This document shows, piece by piece, positions 40,755-53,170 of a stretch of 64,000 nt of DNA. Every line of letters starts with the position of its first letter. Within the stretch, counting starts at the first letter, position 1. Source of the DNA: Diphasiastrum complanatum (lineage: Eukaryota; Streptophyta; Lycopodiopsida; Lycopodiales; Lycopodiaceae); the NCBI GenBank assembly GCA_029204225.1, contig CM055110.1, positions 46,152,267 to 46,216,266 on the forward strand. The letters run 5' to 3'. The notes below the pieces were generated by a model. The model did no database searches. It was not told the DNA's origin and worked only from the letters and a program-made list of their open reading frames with translations. Made by a program: the position numbers and the translations under genes.

Positions 40755-41460
40755 GACATAAAATATGTTTGGCTGCAAAAGGATTTTTTCAAATTGATAT
40801 GGAAAAACATTTTCACCAATTGCAAGGATGAGTTCTATTCGTATGTTCATTGTTTTGTCTACACAGTTTGGATGGAATATTTGTCATGTGGGTGTCACAT
40901 GTATCTTAAGAGAATATTCATGTTAGCAACCACCTGATATTGTTGTCATATATATGCAAATTGAAGAAGACGTTGTTTTGACTTAAGTGCCAAGAGCATG
41001 GATTAGAAGAATTAGTGAGTATTTTATTTCAAAAGGCCTTCAAAAGTACTTTAGATACTACATTGTATGTAATGGCAAGGCAAATATGTTATTTCCATTC
41101 ATTTCCATGGTGATGATCTTCTTATTACATTATCAAATATGATACTTATGGATGAAATGGAAGACTTTATTTCATAAGAATTTGCTATGCAAGATTTAGC
41201 TTCACTACAATATTTTCTAGGTTTGGAAATTTGAACAAAAACCACTTCCAAAGTAATGACGAAGGCAAAGTACTTCTTGACTATACCTTAAGAATTTAAT
41301 ATGCATGATTGTAAACCAATTGCAACAACACTGAAAGCAAATCATAAATTGTCAAGACGTGATAATGACAAATTCAATGTTACTACTTATTGTTCGCTTA
41401 TTGATAGCTTGATCTATTTGACTGTCACTAGGCTTGCTATATCTTTCGCAGTTTGGTAAG
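40755..41460 (+). pseudogene. Ty1/copia reverse transcriptase relic
   Basis: Heavily decayed but readable across frames: AKGFFQIDMEKTFSPIARMS, LSTQFGWNICHVG, FHGDDLLITLSN (the YVDD site is now GDD), EFAMQDLASLQYFLGLEI, HDCKPIATTLKANHKLS and SLIDSLIYLTVTRLAISFAV. The order fits copia RT into RNase H. Many stops and frameshifts are present. Confidence 0.88.
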
Positions 41461-41602
41461 TCAATTTATGGCATATCTAGAAAAACTATATTGGAACGTG
41501 TGAAAATAGTCAAAATCTTGCTTGATCTAGAACAAATCTATGTACATATTGTCATTACACATGTGTGGAGCCTGTTCCCACATGTGAAATATATGCACTT
41601 AT

Positions 41603-41725
41603 CATTTAGATAGATCATACAGTTGTACATCTCATTTAATTTAGACACTAGTGGCTAAATTAACATTTAGATAGATCATATAGGTTGTACATCTCATTTA
41701 ATTTAGACACTAGTGGCTAAAATGG
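41603..41725. repeat. Tandem duplication of about 61 bp
   Basis: The block CATTTAGATAGATCATA...GTTGTACATCTCATTTAATT...ACACTAGTGGCTAAA occurs twice in direct succession with few differences. Confidence 0.9.
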
Positions 41726-42598
41726 CCAAAAAGTAGTTTAGTAGTATTATGCCACTTGGCACCATTTTAGTGGTAGAAAATGCTACAACATGAAGTTAGG
41801 AGTGACTTCCCACGTGTGTAGTACAGGTCACACGCGTGTATGTATATCAATAGCTTGCTAGTTTCCACTTGTAGAAGATTTTTATCTAGGTTCCTATAAA
41901 TTAGGAAGATTGCCCAAAATCAAAGAGGTATAAGTTAGGAAATCTTGGACCATGTGCCATATTGATGATGATTGGTAGATCCATTGATGACTAGGAACTC
42001 TCACACATGCCAGATCAGGAGACTCAGCAACAGCTCAAGATCCCTCTCATGTATATATAGAGGCATATTTGGCCATAACAATTAATGAAGCAAGATATTG
42101 GTTTTGGAGGCATTTGAGTATTTTCATATTTGTATGCGTTCAAGAAACTCAGGAAGAACCAGTAGAAACAGATGCAAAAACCACATAATCATGGCATTTT
42201 CGTTAATCAACTTAGTTTCGCACTCAGATCTGAGGCGTTTTACCCATGTCAGGTTTACCTAAAAGGATCAAACGTGAGCTGAAATGCCATAATGAGTACT
42301 CAATTTTGCAAAATGATATGGATGATGCAATTCGGGAGGAGGATGAAGATTCAGACGATGAGCCAAATATCAGTATGTTGCCTTATGCAGCAGGGTAGAT
42401 CACTACGACATCCAGCACTATTGCATCAACGAATGTCAATGTTACTGCAGAGCCTTTGCAGCTTCTCAACTACAAGATGGCATTTGAATTCAATATGTTT
42501 AGTCCTCAAATAAAATTCTTATAAGTTGAATAGCAAAAAATGTATCACGAATAAGATAGTGATTTGACTTCGATTAACTATACATATAACAAAGCCAC

Positions 42599-42850
42599 AA
42601 ACTGCATGGGCTCAACAGGTGTCACTAAACTGGCCTACCACCTGCCAAACTAGAGTTAGGCCCAATATGGCCACATATACTAACAAACACAGGACATGCC
42701 CCTGAGTATAGCACAATGAACTCAAAAATACACTATAGAAGCTAGTTTCTTGCCACTTGTGGCTACTCGGCTAACCCAAGTAGCCGTCTACGGGATCAGT
42801 GCCCGATCAATATATCCTAACAGGTCACGTCCCGATCACAACCGTTATAC
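42599..42850. repeat. Dispersed repeat, copy 2
   Basis: Partner of 17,688-17,960 through GGCCTACCACCTGCC, CCCAATATGGCCACA, GTGGCTACTCGGCTAACCCA and GGTCACGTCCCGATCACAAC. It lies just 5' of a copia protease/pre-integrase relic. Confidence 0.75.
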
Positions 42851-42929
42851 AGTAAACCAAATAAACTGTACACTAATTACATCATCACATTTGGAGCTTA
42901 TACTAATGAATCAGATCACAACCTGATTT

Positions 42930-43375
42930 CTAACTGTTCCCACCTGACATTCCAAAAGAAATTCTTCTCAACTTTTTTACCTTTGGTAGGTTATAATAAT
43001 TCTATTCTAACAACAAGTGATCAAGAATGTAGAATATATGGAGTGGGAACAATCTCTTTAAGTCTTGGATCTTCTAAAAGATTGGATCTAGAAAATGTAC
43101 TCTATGTTCCTAACTAGGAGCTTGCTAAGTGTTGGACTTGGATAGTGGTTTAGATGTCCATTTTAAGGAAGGTGTTTGCTCTATTATGATGAATGACACT
43201 TGCATGGTAAAGGGATTCAAGCAAGGGAGGCTATTCAAGCTTGATGCTAATGTGTTTCTTGGAAGTGTGAACATGGCTAAGGAAGAGCTTACACAAGTGG
43301 AACTTTGGCATAAGAGGTTGAGCCACCCCAACTTCAAATCAATGGAAATCTTATGCACTTACCAAAAAGAGCAAC
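42930..43375 (+). pseudogene. Ty1/copia protease end and pre-integrase relic
   Basis: The reading gives ECRIYGVGTISLSL, RLDLENVLYVPN, LDSGLDVHFKEGVCSIM, LFKLDANVFLGS and ELWHKRLSHPNFKSMEIL. This is the copia segment between protease and integrase, with the HxxxC-type finger start (LWHKRLSHP). It is truncated after that. Confidence 0.88.
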
Positions 43376-43469
43376 TAGAAAGATCAAACAGAATGAATAA
43401 TAAGCATAGCAATATTAACACAAATCTGAATGCAGAACAAAGAACCGTATCATATTAAGTATATCAAGT

Positions 43470-44940
43470 ATACATGTCAATAATGTGATAGAGCACAAGA
43501 CAGTAGCTGACGAAACCGCGTGCCCTACGAAGCTTATTCAAACTGTAAAGGAATGAAACCTTATTGCTGACAAATTAAAGAATCAATGCACAGAGCTCTA
43601 CTTTTGTCTATCTCTGATAAGCTTCTCTTCTTCGTTCTCTCTCGCTTACTAACTTCTTCTTGTTCTTAATGAATACGCAAATGGTATTCAATATATACAT
43701 AATGTTACAGGTGTGCAGATGAAGAAAGTACAGGGTGGATGTGCTGTCTGTAGGAGATCGTGGGTGGCTGCAGTCGTCGTCCAGTTTGTTAGCACAACTG
43801 CATGAGCATGAAAAGGGTGTGACATCAGCCTTTGCTTTTCGTCTTTTCATCGCCTGTGAGAATTTGATGTGAATATGCAGACTGCGCGACAACGCAAGCA
43901 AATATGCAGCATGAATGGAGGCAGATTCAAAATGGGATTTAGGTGACTTAGAGAAAATATTTGATGACCCAGTAAGCTTGTAGCCTCTCCCTGCCTATTC
44001 GAGCTTTCTACCACAAAGAAGCATTTATTTATTCAGACCAAAATCTTTGAGGACACATGTGCCCTTCGCTAAATTGAAGCAGAGTATGCATGCCCACTTT
44101 CTAGACATTCATTCTATGTCCACTTTTACATATACCATTTCTATGCCATGATTCATCATTCAAATTCTAGATTCTAGATTTCAATCATTCCATATTGTGC
44201 ACTAAACAATTATTGATATAAATTGTATAATGCCAAAATTGAAAATTCAAACTCAAATATAAATTTAAGAACAATAGTTTGATACCACAACCTCTATAAA
44301 TGCTAAATTTTAACAATGAACACTATACAATGTAGTTTGACAATTTAATTGCAATAACAATGACATGTACAACATCAAGCTCTCAATGCTCAAGTGCTCC
44401 TCGAGTGCTCAATGCTAGTCTCTAGTAGGGCCACATAAATGTTAAAAGTCATGACTTTAATGCTAGAATTTGGAATGAATCTAGAGATGTAGGATAAAAT
44501 TATGAAATACATTGTCTAGAATCTAGTTCTACATCTATCATCCATGATCCTACATACAATATCCTCCTAGCCCTCCTCAAAAGCTCTCATATAGCCATAG
44601 GCTCCCCCTCATCATCGGCATCGTCATTGTTGTTGTTGGAACCATCCTCATGATCGAGTGGTTTCTCATCTTCTTCCTGTATGTGTATGTGCTATTCTTC
44701 CTTAGAGGTCTCTTGATTTAAAGACCCAATAAGCTTTTAGCCTCTCCTTGCCTCTTCTTATGTCATGTAGCAACCTGAGATCCTTCACTCAAGGATTGGC
44801 AATGGTTATAACTTTGAGATTACAAGTTACAAGCTACTGTTACTTGTTATGTGAGAATGCAAGAATCCACACATATGTTTTCAGGATGTATTCCCACGTC
44901 ACTGAGTGATCACCGTGATGCCCCAGCTGACAAGACTTAA
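43470..44940. other. No gene recognised
   Basis: AT-rich sequence between copia relics and the inverted duplication. Nothing coding was identified. Confidence 0.55.
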
Positions 44941-44956
44941 AAAACTAAAATCTAGA

Positions 44957-47325
44957 ACATCATCATTTTCACCTTTGCAGTGATTGGAAAAGTCACATAT
45001 AGAGTAAGCTGTAACACAAACTAACACTTGAGATCTGATCTCAAAGCGCATATATAACATTACAAGAAAGTTAGCAAAATTGTTGATCATCTTACATTGC
45101 CACTACAAAGGATAGATCGAGACTCGATATTAAATTATCGTCCAGCTCCAAAAGTTTTTACCTGCATTGACAAGAGAATCAATCTCCTATGTTCGTAGTG
45201 AGCATATCGCTGGTGGAAAGGTATATGCAGGACTGATACTTGAGTCGATGATTTCAGGCGTTTCAGCCTTAATCAAACTAAACACTTCATGCTCCAACAA
45301 CATGGTTTGCTAATATCAAGTTCATGATTGATTAATTAAGTCCAAGGGGACGTTATTGTGTCTTGACTGGACCACGAAAAATATCAAGAACATGAGAGAA
45401 GTTTAAGCAGTTTACAATCTACATTGTCACGTTTTACATTTTCGAATGGCTTTACAAAACTTTCAGACAGCTTCAACTTTAAAGACATGTATATAGAAAG
45501 TGCAGTCTTTAGTCAAATGTAACACAGAATAAGATCCAGAGAAGCAATAACATAATCGAGCTGACAAAATAGAACACTGGCTAATACATACATTCTTATC
45601 TATATGTTCAATAAGTGCAATGTGCATACATTTAAACAGGAAGCCATCTTTTGGCTTGTCGACATGACTGCTGTGCGGAGATTATAAGATGCCAAGTTGT
45701 TTAGTTGAGCGTAATTCATCCTATACTGCCAGTGTCTCTAAGTTTTATATATTGCTAAATATTATGCTATTTTCATGTTGTTGTGATCAGGATGGCAGCA
45801 ACCTTAGAAAACGCTAGAACCTCACTACGTTTACCTATGAATGATTCAAAAGCTGCGATGACCCACGATCAATTAAACTACGATAATTTAATGTAAAACA
45901 TATGAATAATGATATCAAGTAAAGTCAGCGCCATCAAAGAAGCAAATAACTTCTGATCTACCGGGACACTGTAAAGTATCCCCTTCTGACACCCGCCTTT
46001 AGAAATTATATCTCAGATCAGTGCTCACAGAGAATCGGCAAAGTCTTGCAACCAACCGACTAATTTTAAAATTTATCCATTGATCTTTGAAACAACCAGG
46101 AAAGCAGAAGTCTAAAAATGGATAGAAATGTTAGTATCAGGAACTTACTTCGTTGATGTAAAAATAAGAGAGATTCAAAATACTTCGACATGATTCATTG
46201 AATCACTTTTGTTCTATATTAAATCCATGCTACAATAAGTAACATCTCGCGAACTTAGGTTAAAGTAATTTAAACGTGTGTTTCGTATTGAGGGTTGTAG
46301 ACTATATTTTTTTTCCAAGTTTTTAGTTGCACACGATTGATTTCTTCTTATTAAAGGAATTCAATAAACAATTTGCAATTGCACTTTTAAACTTGAAATA
46401 ACAAACCGACGAACTTTGAAAGTTGTCCGAACATGGAGGCTGGAGGCTCGAAAAGGAAAACCATTGACCCCCTGGGCCCCTGGGGCCTGCAGAAAAAAGA
46501 GAGTCTGAGCTGTACCGTCCCAGATGCACATCGGATCGGGGTTGATTTGTACTTGGTCGAGTTGGCGGTAAACCTTTCAAAAAACTGCTCAGCTGTTGCA
46601 ACATTCATTAGTATCAGTACAACCTGGAAACTTTCAGATTCGGGAATCAAAACTTATTAGAGCCTGGAGGGATGGCACATGACAGACACCAAAGTAAATG
46701 GAGGTACAAAATTCAAAGTAAATGGAGGACAAAAAGAAGCAGACAAAACGTGTATGCCAGCCTTATGGCAAGTCAGCAAAGTATAAGAATGAAATGGACA
46801 TCTTTTTTCGAAAATCGGCAATGGGCATCATAAACTTTTTTGATGATTTTAGGCAAATAAAAGATGTGACCAGTAATAGTTATTTAAAAACTGAAAGTGA
46901 CTCAAAAAAATTTAAGCTATTTTGAGAGTAATTCAAAAAAGGTCTTTAAACACTGGTGGAAGCAGCTAAAAGTTGCAATGTCTGTGTACTGACACCGAAG
47001 TACACGAGGTGACACGATGGGCCGCCTACTCATGGAAAGGGAAGGCTGGTGCCACACGAACCAGGCGATCTACTTACAAAAAGCCCAGGAGCAGCACGGG
47101 GGCAGTCTGCACTCTTATGCAGGCAGGAAAAGCACATGATGATGGAAAACAGAAAGCAAGCAGGCAGCCAGGCAGCAGCCAGCAAGCAAGCAATCAAGCA
47201 AGGAAGGAAGGAAAAAAAGGAGAAAATGAAATGCATGCGATCCATGCAACGCATAGTTTGTGTGTGTTGATCCTGGCAGAGGCAGCCATCGCTGCTTCCT
47301 TCAGATTTTCAGGCTGGTCCCGGGC
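44957..47325 (-). repeat. Arm A of a large inverted duplication (copy of the IQD 5' flank)
   Basis: Reads in reverse as a diverged copy of 58,325-60,515. Anchors include GTGACTTTTCCAATCACTGC, TTTTGGAGCTGGACGATAAT, CCTGCATATACCTTTCCACC, AACAAACCATGTTGTTGGAG, GAAATCAATCGTGTGCA, ACGTTTTGTCTGCTTCT and TTCCATCATCATGTGCTTTT. Similarity is mostly 75-85% by eye with many indels. Arm A carries about 270 bp (46,420-46,690) absent from arm B. The ORFs inside are not conserved as proteins apart from one short frame (see findings). Confidence 0.88.
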
Positions 47326-47482
47326 ATCCAGCCGCAGGCCGAGCGCGGGTGGCGCCGGGCAGCTCATGCATTACTTACTTCGAACAAAACAATACGGAAG
47401 AATTGCAACCTTTTTCCTCAAAATATCTTGATTAATACACTTCTTTACTCTTGTGTACTCCCTGCTTCGACAAATTGCAAAA

Positions 47483-48183
47483 CTAATTTGACATCACACA
47501 CACCATGTCTTTACGGCTACCCAAAATTTTCACTTGCCAATAGCTTAAACCCGCGTCAACTATGGATTCAGTAATGTGGGCTGTCCCGTTTTTTAGCATC
47601 ACACAACAATGTGTGTGGATGTCTATTTTGTAAGTAGAGTCTTGAATTGAGAATTGGAAATTGTTTCCCATCGCTTCTATTTGCTGGAATAAGTAAATGT
47701 TGTAGTCATGACCCTTCGTTCGGACTTGGTATTGCCTTCTAACCTCCATCCACATGGCATCGTTGTTTCTTCATTTAGATTTGGAATTGATATGCTCTCA
47801 TTCAAATCAGGAACACTACACACAGGAGTTGTCTTCACTTCCACCATGTTCTCTTCAAGAATAGCTTGTCTTAGATGGGCCTCATCCTCACCATGTGAGC
47901 TTTCTAGTGTGGTGATTGTGACAACAACAGGGGTGTTTAGATTTCGGAATTCCACTCTTGACGTTGAAGTAGTGTTGTGCATCATCTCCACATCAACAGA
48001 TTTTGGGTCAATAGCTTCTCTCATTTTTTCATCCCCCGTAGCTCCCGAGATATTTTCCTGACAAGTTTCATTGCCATTTTCAATTTTGTGTGCCCCCTTG
48101 CTTATTTCTACCTGTTTGGTCACAAATGCACTGCCATTCTTGCATGTGGTGGTGTTCATACCTCCAACAAGGAGGTTATACAC
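47483..48183 (-). CDS. Hypothetical ORF pair with DLNE motifs
   Basis: The 168-codon frame 48,183-47,677 is hydrophilic and contains VPDLNESISIPNLNEE, two closely spaced (D/N)LNE motifs like those in plant EAR-type repression sequences and common plant nuclear-protein tails. It overlaps the frame 47,755-47,483, which contains LFQQIEAMGNNFQFSI. I recognise no domain. It could be a decayed host gene or the unclassified part of an LTR element. No start context or splice site is convincing. Confidence 0.3.
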
Positions 48184-48639
48184 TCCACATTGGTCACATA
48201 CAGCCCTAGCAATCTTCGGGTATCAAACACGTGTTCGCTTTTTGGATATGACTCGCTTGTAGATGGTGGAGCTTGTAGGCCTTCTTGGCACCAATACAAA
48301 TGGCCTCTTGGCTTCCTCTTCATGTGCAGGGTTGTATGTTGAAAAAAGATTGCCTATTCAAAAAATATTGAAAAGAGTAAACAATATGCTTTGTAGGCAA
48401 ATCTCCTGATTTTTTTGGCTACATGTGATTTTTTAAATGAACAAGATAGGCTGCAGAAGTGTCTAGTGAGGTGTCACAGTACACTACTAGTGGTGCATGG
48501 GCCTTGGAAGGTATAAGTATACCTGTTGGGCTCTCACTAGTGTATGCTTGATTTTGTGATTGGTAGCTACATGCTGCTAAAGTGACTCCTCTTTCCATGA
48601 CTCTGATTGATCCATAACTTGGGGGCTGGATCCGTTCGA

Positions 48640-48975
48640 TCTAGGTTTGGTTGGGTTGGTTTATCCACCACCTATTCCCTTGTGTTGTTGCTTTGTATGG
48701 TATGCTTAGACTATAATCCTGCTGTGAGGACTTTATATAGAGAGTATGATTTAACATCGTCAATTGCATCTCAATTTGAATTGGGGCATCATAGGATGGG
48801 CCATTTGAGCTCTGGTAACCTATGTTTGATGAGCAAGTTGAAGATGGTGAAGGATTTATTACCAAGCTTGCGGGATTAGCAACATTCAATGTGTGAAGGT
48901 TGTGTGATGGGAAAGCACCATAAGGAGAAGTTCCAGAAGAGCGGTACTTCTAGCTTGTGTTGGGCATATAAAATT
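48640..48975 (+). pseudogene. Ty1/copia pre-integrase relic
   Basis: The frame reads HHRMGHLSSGNLCLMSKLKM, VKDLLPSLRD, a stop, and then CEGCVMGKHHKEKFQKS. This is the H-x-R-x-GH...C..C..GK finger that precedes copia integrase. It ends soon after. Confidence 0.88.
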
Positions 48976-49289
48976 CAAGTCCCCCAGGTATGGATGTCTA
49001 ATTGGAGTGTTTTATTTTCTAATAGTTGTGTTTAATCCTTCCATACATGATAGTTTCTCTTTTACATTATTCCACCAAGAAAAATTATTGAATTTCAAGA
49101 TTATTCTTCCAACCCGATTCTTAACCAAATTATGAGTTCCAAATTCTACAATTAACCAAATAATTAAAGACCATTTTAACACCCATTCTTAACAACATAA
49201 ACTTTATGCGGTCATCTAGAAAAACTTATATGCATGTGTAAAGTATCGATAATAATGAAAAGCGCTTTTAGGATATTCATGGCTTGCAT

Positions 49290-49545
49290 GGGCACATGCA
49301 CAAGTGAAGCTTGGGTCCATACATCCTAGTAGGAACTCGCCCTCCTACCATTCTAGTTGCTTGTTTTCATTATTAGTTTTCTCTCTCTACACCTGCATCC
49401 AATCCCGTGGCTCAAGGGTGATGCTATTGGAGATCGGTCAATGGCTTCTCATTGGTGGGGTGGTTTTGCTCCACCATGTTCTCTGTGTGTTTTTCTTATA
49501 AGCAGGATCTTGAGGAGCTTTCCCTTACAGTGGTATCAGAGCAAG
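49290..49545 (+). repeat. LTR end with tRNA-iMet primer site
   Basis: An LTR-like segment ends CTTACA and is followed by TGGTATCAGAGC at about 49,530, an exact tRNA-iMet primer-binding site. The segment resembles 49,890-50,096. No gag follows directly. Confidence 0.75.
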
Positions 49546-49889
49546 GCTTACGAAGATTGGAGAACTTGGAGCTCCGAGGCTTTTCATCGGATCTTAGCCT
49601 AGTGGATCGATTAGATTTCTCTTCCAGGTGGAGAACAAGCTTCCAAGTGGGTGATTTCTTAGTGTTTTTGTTACAACCATTTACAGCTAAGGACATGGAA
49701 TAGTCCTAATATGGTAGAACAGACCTTCGGGATTCGAGATTGTTGGTTATGCCTCGATTTAATTCCATGTCAAGGCCAATTTGTGACTATTGACCTTGAG
49801 AGGACCCAGACACTCTCATTGAGACATATGGAGTAGTGCATGTACGTGTGATTGATGACCTATTTATAGTTGGATTGCATGAGTTCATG

Positions 49890-50115
49890 CACATGATTCT
49901 ACTCTCTATATATTGGAGTAGAAACTCGCCCATCGACACTTTCTGTTCAGTTTACCAGATGCTCTCTTCTCCTCAAGCATTCACATGGCATGGCTCGGGG
50001 GCTAGATCTAGGATTGGTTGGGAGGTTTTGCTCCTATATGTCTCCTATTGTGTTCTCCTATCCTCATCGTAGGGACTTTTACTAGTGGTCATTACATTGG
50101 TATCAGAGCATGGCT
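49890..50115 (+). repeat. Second LTR end with tRNA-iMet primer site
   Basis: Ends GGTCATTACA and is followed by TGGTATCAGAGCATGG at about 50,098. Shared blocks with the copy 560 bp upstream include AACTCGCCC and GGTTTTGCTCC. So two LTR 5' ends of related elements, or a tandem rearrangement, lie close together. Confidence 0.75.
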
Positions 50116-50159
50116 AAGACGTGGTCTTGGATGGGAGTGGAGATAAGCTCTACATCGAG

Positions 50160-51400
50160 TAGGAGATCAAAGCACTTTGATGTGCAAATCCCAGTTGGAG
50201 TGCTGATGAGAAAATAACCTCTTTGTAGCTAGGACTCATAAACCACATGATTGCATGTTGAGGACATAAGACTTTCTTTAAAGCTTATCCTCTGAGGGAA
50301 CATGAATGAAGATAGAGCATGGATTGGAGAATATTGTTATGATTATTCTCTTTATATTGAGCAGAAATGAAAGCATAACTACTTGTTGGCTTATTCATTT
50401 TTCTAGAATTACTATTCCCTGGTCATTGATATTTCTTTTTTCTGTCTAGTTAAGCTGTAAAATTATGGGAAGAAACGATTGCTTTGAATGATTAGAATAG
50501 AAAGTGCATGCATGAAACTGTAAGTAGTTGCAAGAGAGATGTAACCCTACTTTATGAACCATAAAACAAGCATATGATCCTTCTCTTCATGAGTTCCTGA
50601 AACTCAGAATAGTCTAAAAGACCATGGGCCATTTCACAGCCTGAGCATGGTTGAAGTCACTTTTCAGAGATCAATCTGCATGTGAGTGATTGCAAATAGA
50701 AATCGACTAAGGGAATAGGTGTTGGAAGTCTTGGCAAAATAAAAGATAAAAAATTATGCTTGATCTGCAGCTGGTCTCTCCCTTCGATTGGCTCTTCAAG
50801 AGATGCTGAGAGTGCCCTGCTGTTGTAGATCACATTTGCAAGCAATTTTTTAGTGTTCTTTCCAAGAATGCCATCTTCACTTTTGTTGTGGGCGCCTGAA
50901 GCTTCCTAGTTAGGAGATGAAAGTGCGATATGGTCCAACGATGGCATTCTTCAAGTTTACAGTGATGGAACCAGTTTGATGATCCATTGAGAGTTTAGCA
51001 GCAGGGGACGGTTTGTTTTCCTGCAACGATGGCCGTTGTGAGAGAAGGATATGCATGTAGTAAAGCAGGCTGTTGCGGCACTCGTGAATGAGCTTTCCCT
51101 CCTTTTAAAAAGAACCTATTAGGGTTTGAAGGGGTTTGTATAAGGGCATAAGAGGCCTTTGTGGATGTATGTCTTTTTTCCATTTTGGGTGGGTTTTCCT
51201 TGTTAGATTGAATCGACGCATGTGGTGGGAATCTGCAATTCTTGTAATTGCATGTCTATCCACAAGAGAAGTGTTGTCTATTTATGCCCCATTTACTCAG
51301 GGTTCAGAGAACCTTAGTACAGTTATGACTATGGTCGGGTTGTAGTGGGTTTCAAAAGGGTGATTCTGGGGAAATCTACCTAAATCGACATTGAGATGAG
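50160..51400. other. No gene recognised
   Basis: No coding similarity or strong repeat was seen here. Confidence 0.5.
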
Positions 51401-51419
51401 ATTATCAATTTCTCAGTTG

Positions 51420-51880
51420 GAATTGATTGAAGAATATTTTGCCTGGGTGTAAATCCTAACTGAGATTTTACGAACTAGGTTCATAAATTTGGAATTAACG
51501 ACAAATTAACAATTCTTCACGGAATAATTCTCAGGCATGTACCTAGTAACGGTTATTTTGAGTTCCAGGTATCACTATATTAATATTTTTAACTCTACAG
51601 TAAGGTTACTCCCAATGAATTGAGTTAAATGGTGCTCATGGATTTTCACATCCATATGTATTTTTTCTTTTCGACAAGTGGTTTGTTGTTGCATTCTAAA
51701 TGATTTCTGTCATTACGTTGGCAAGCAAAAGCTTTGAGTAAGATACTTGTTAAAAGTGGAGTTAAGCTGAACTAATTAAAGGTAATTCTTTATTCGACCC
51801 TTAAGTTTTTGTTGAATACATAAAAAGTACCGAATCCAAATTTTGTGGATTTTCCATTTACATATACTTATTAGTTGCAT
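51420..51880 (+). repeat. Inner inverted pair, left member
   Basis: Similar in reverse to 55,560-56,000: AGTAAGGTTACTCCCAATGA, TTGAGTTAAATGGT, AGATACTTGTTAAAAGTG and TTCTTTATTCGA have counterparts in order on the other strand. About 70% similar by eye. Confidence 0.7.
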
Positions 51881-52319
51881 TAATCTATTCTAACGGAGTA
51901 ATACTAAAACTACTGAAATCAAAGGAAAAAAACGATTTATCATTTTCTATATGTCTAGTACCTTAGCTGATAAAGTTTTTGGGATATCGAAAAATCTAAG
52001 GGAGGAAGAGAAATGGACATCTGAGTTAGTAAATGAGTTTGTGTTTTGTAATCTGGATTTCTTTGGAATCTTTGAAGATTTGCATAATACCAGTTATGGA
52101 GTAATTCCATAATGAATATGCTTAACGAGAATTCATTTAGGTGAATTCATATGAGATATCATATATGACCATGAGAATGAACATAAATTTTGGTATGATT
52201 TGGATAAAAAAGAAATTAGTCAACAAATGGATCTTATTTAACCTCTTAGTATTGGAAACAGCCATCATTTTTGTCAAAGAGTTATGTACAGAAGTAGGCG
52301 GATTGTCGTGACGTGGGTT

Positions 52320-52440
52320 GGATTTGATAGTACAAGGGGTCAGAATTTTACAAAGGGTTGGAATTTTACATTGGGTCAGAATTTTACAAAGGGTCAAAAT
52401 TTATACACTGGGTCGAAATTTTACAAAGGGTCGAATTTAT
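52320..52440. repeat. Minisatellite of ~20-bp units
   Basis: About five imperfect copies of GGGTCAGAATTTTACAAA in tandem. The minus strand reads as repeated LCKI(L/P)T by chance. Confidence 0.92.
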
Positions 52441-52599
52441 TAGATCCGATTGGCAAATTGCTGTTTAGACTTCTTCTTGCCCTTGCCCTTGCCTTGTTTT
52501 TGGCGTGTCGCAAGTGTCTGATTGTCAATATTCTGACGTCTAGCTTTCACCATTTCTCGCCATTGCTCTTCTTGCATCAAGATTCATGTGAGCTCGTCA

Positions 52600-53170
52600 A
52601 AGGTTGGCAATCTTTCTCTTGATGCTCTTCCGCTCACAAACATCTGATAGGGTTCTGCAAAGCCGCACAATGCATTGTGCACCAGCTCCACATCACGTAT
52701 GCGCTCACCAATAGAATGCAGTTCATCCCTCATTGTCTTGATTCTGGTCATGTACGTCTGAATGTGCTCTCATTGTTCCATTCGGGCACTATTCAGCTTT
52801 GACTTCTAAAACATGATTCTTGATGGATTTGATGTCTTGAATTGCTCCTTTAGCACATCCCATGCCTGTCTAGGTGTTACAGCATCACGAATGTGAGTAA
52901 TGATGTGATCTTTCACTGACAAATTAATGAAGGTCAAAGCTTTCCTCATCTTTTTGTCGAACACTTTGATATTCGCTTCATTTGGTGGCCTTCTCTCATC
53001 ACCTGTGACGACTTCCCACACATCTTTCTCCATCAGTATGTTTTTCATTTTGAATTAACACTGCATAGTTGGAAATCCCGTCCAATTTGCTACTTTCACT
53101 CAAAATGGACTCTCCCATGTTTGTTATCGCAAAACTGCTTGAAACTTCTGCCGTAGGCAAAAAAACAGTA
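52600..53170 (-). pseudogene. Ty1/copia gag fragment
   Basis: The reading starts MGESILSESSKLDGISNYAV, shifts frame to MKNILMEKDVWEVV, and continues RKALTFINLSVKDHIITHIR, AWDVLKEQFKTSN, MTRIKTMRDELHSIGERIRD and ELVHNALCGFAEPYQMFVSG. This is a typical copia gag N-terminal half, with stops near 52,770 and 52,805. Confidence 0.88.

Noticed and set aside
47030-47270. Overlapping ORFs in arm A with Lys/Gln-rich sequence
   Set aside because: Low-complexity CAAGCAAGCAGGCAGC sequence; frames are not kept in arm B.
52137-52397. 86-codon minus ORF with repeated LCKI(L/P)T
   Set aside because: By-product of the ~20-bp minisatellite.
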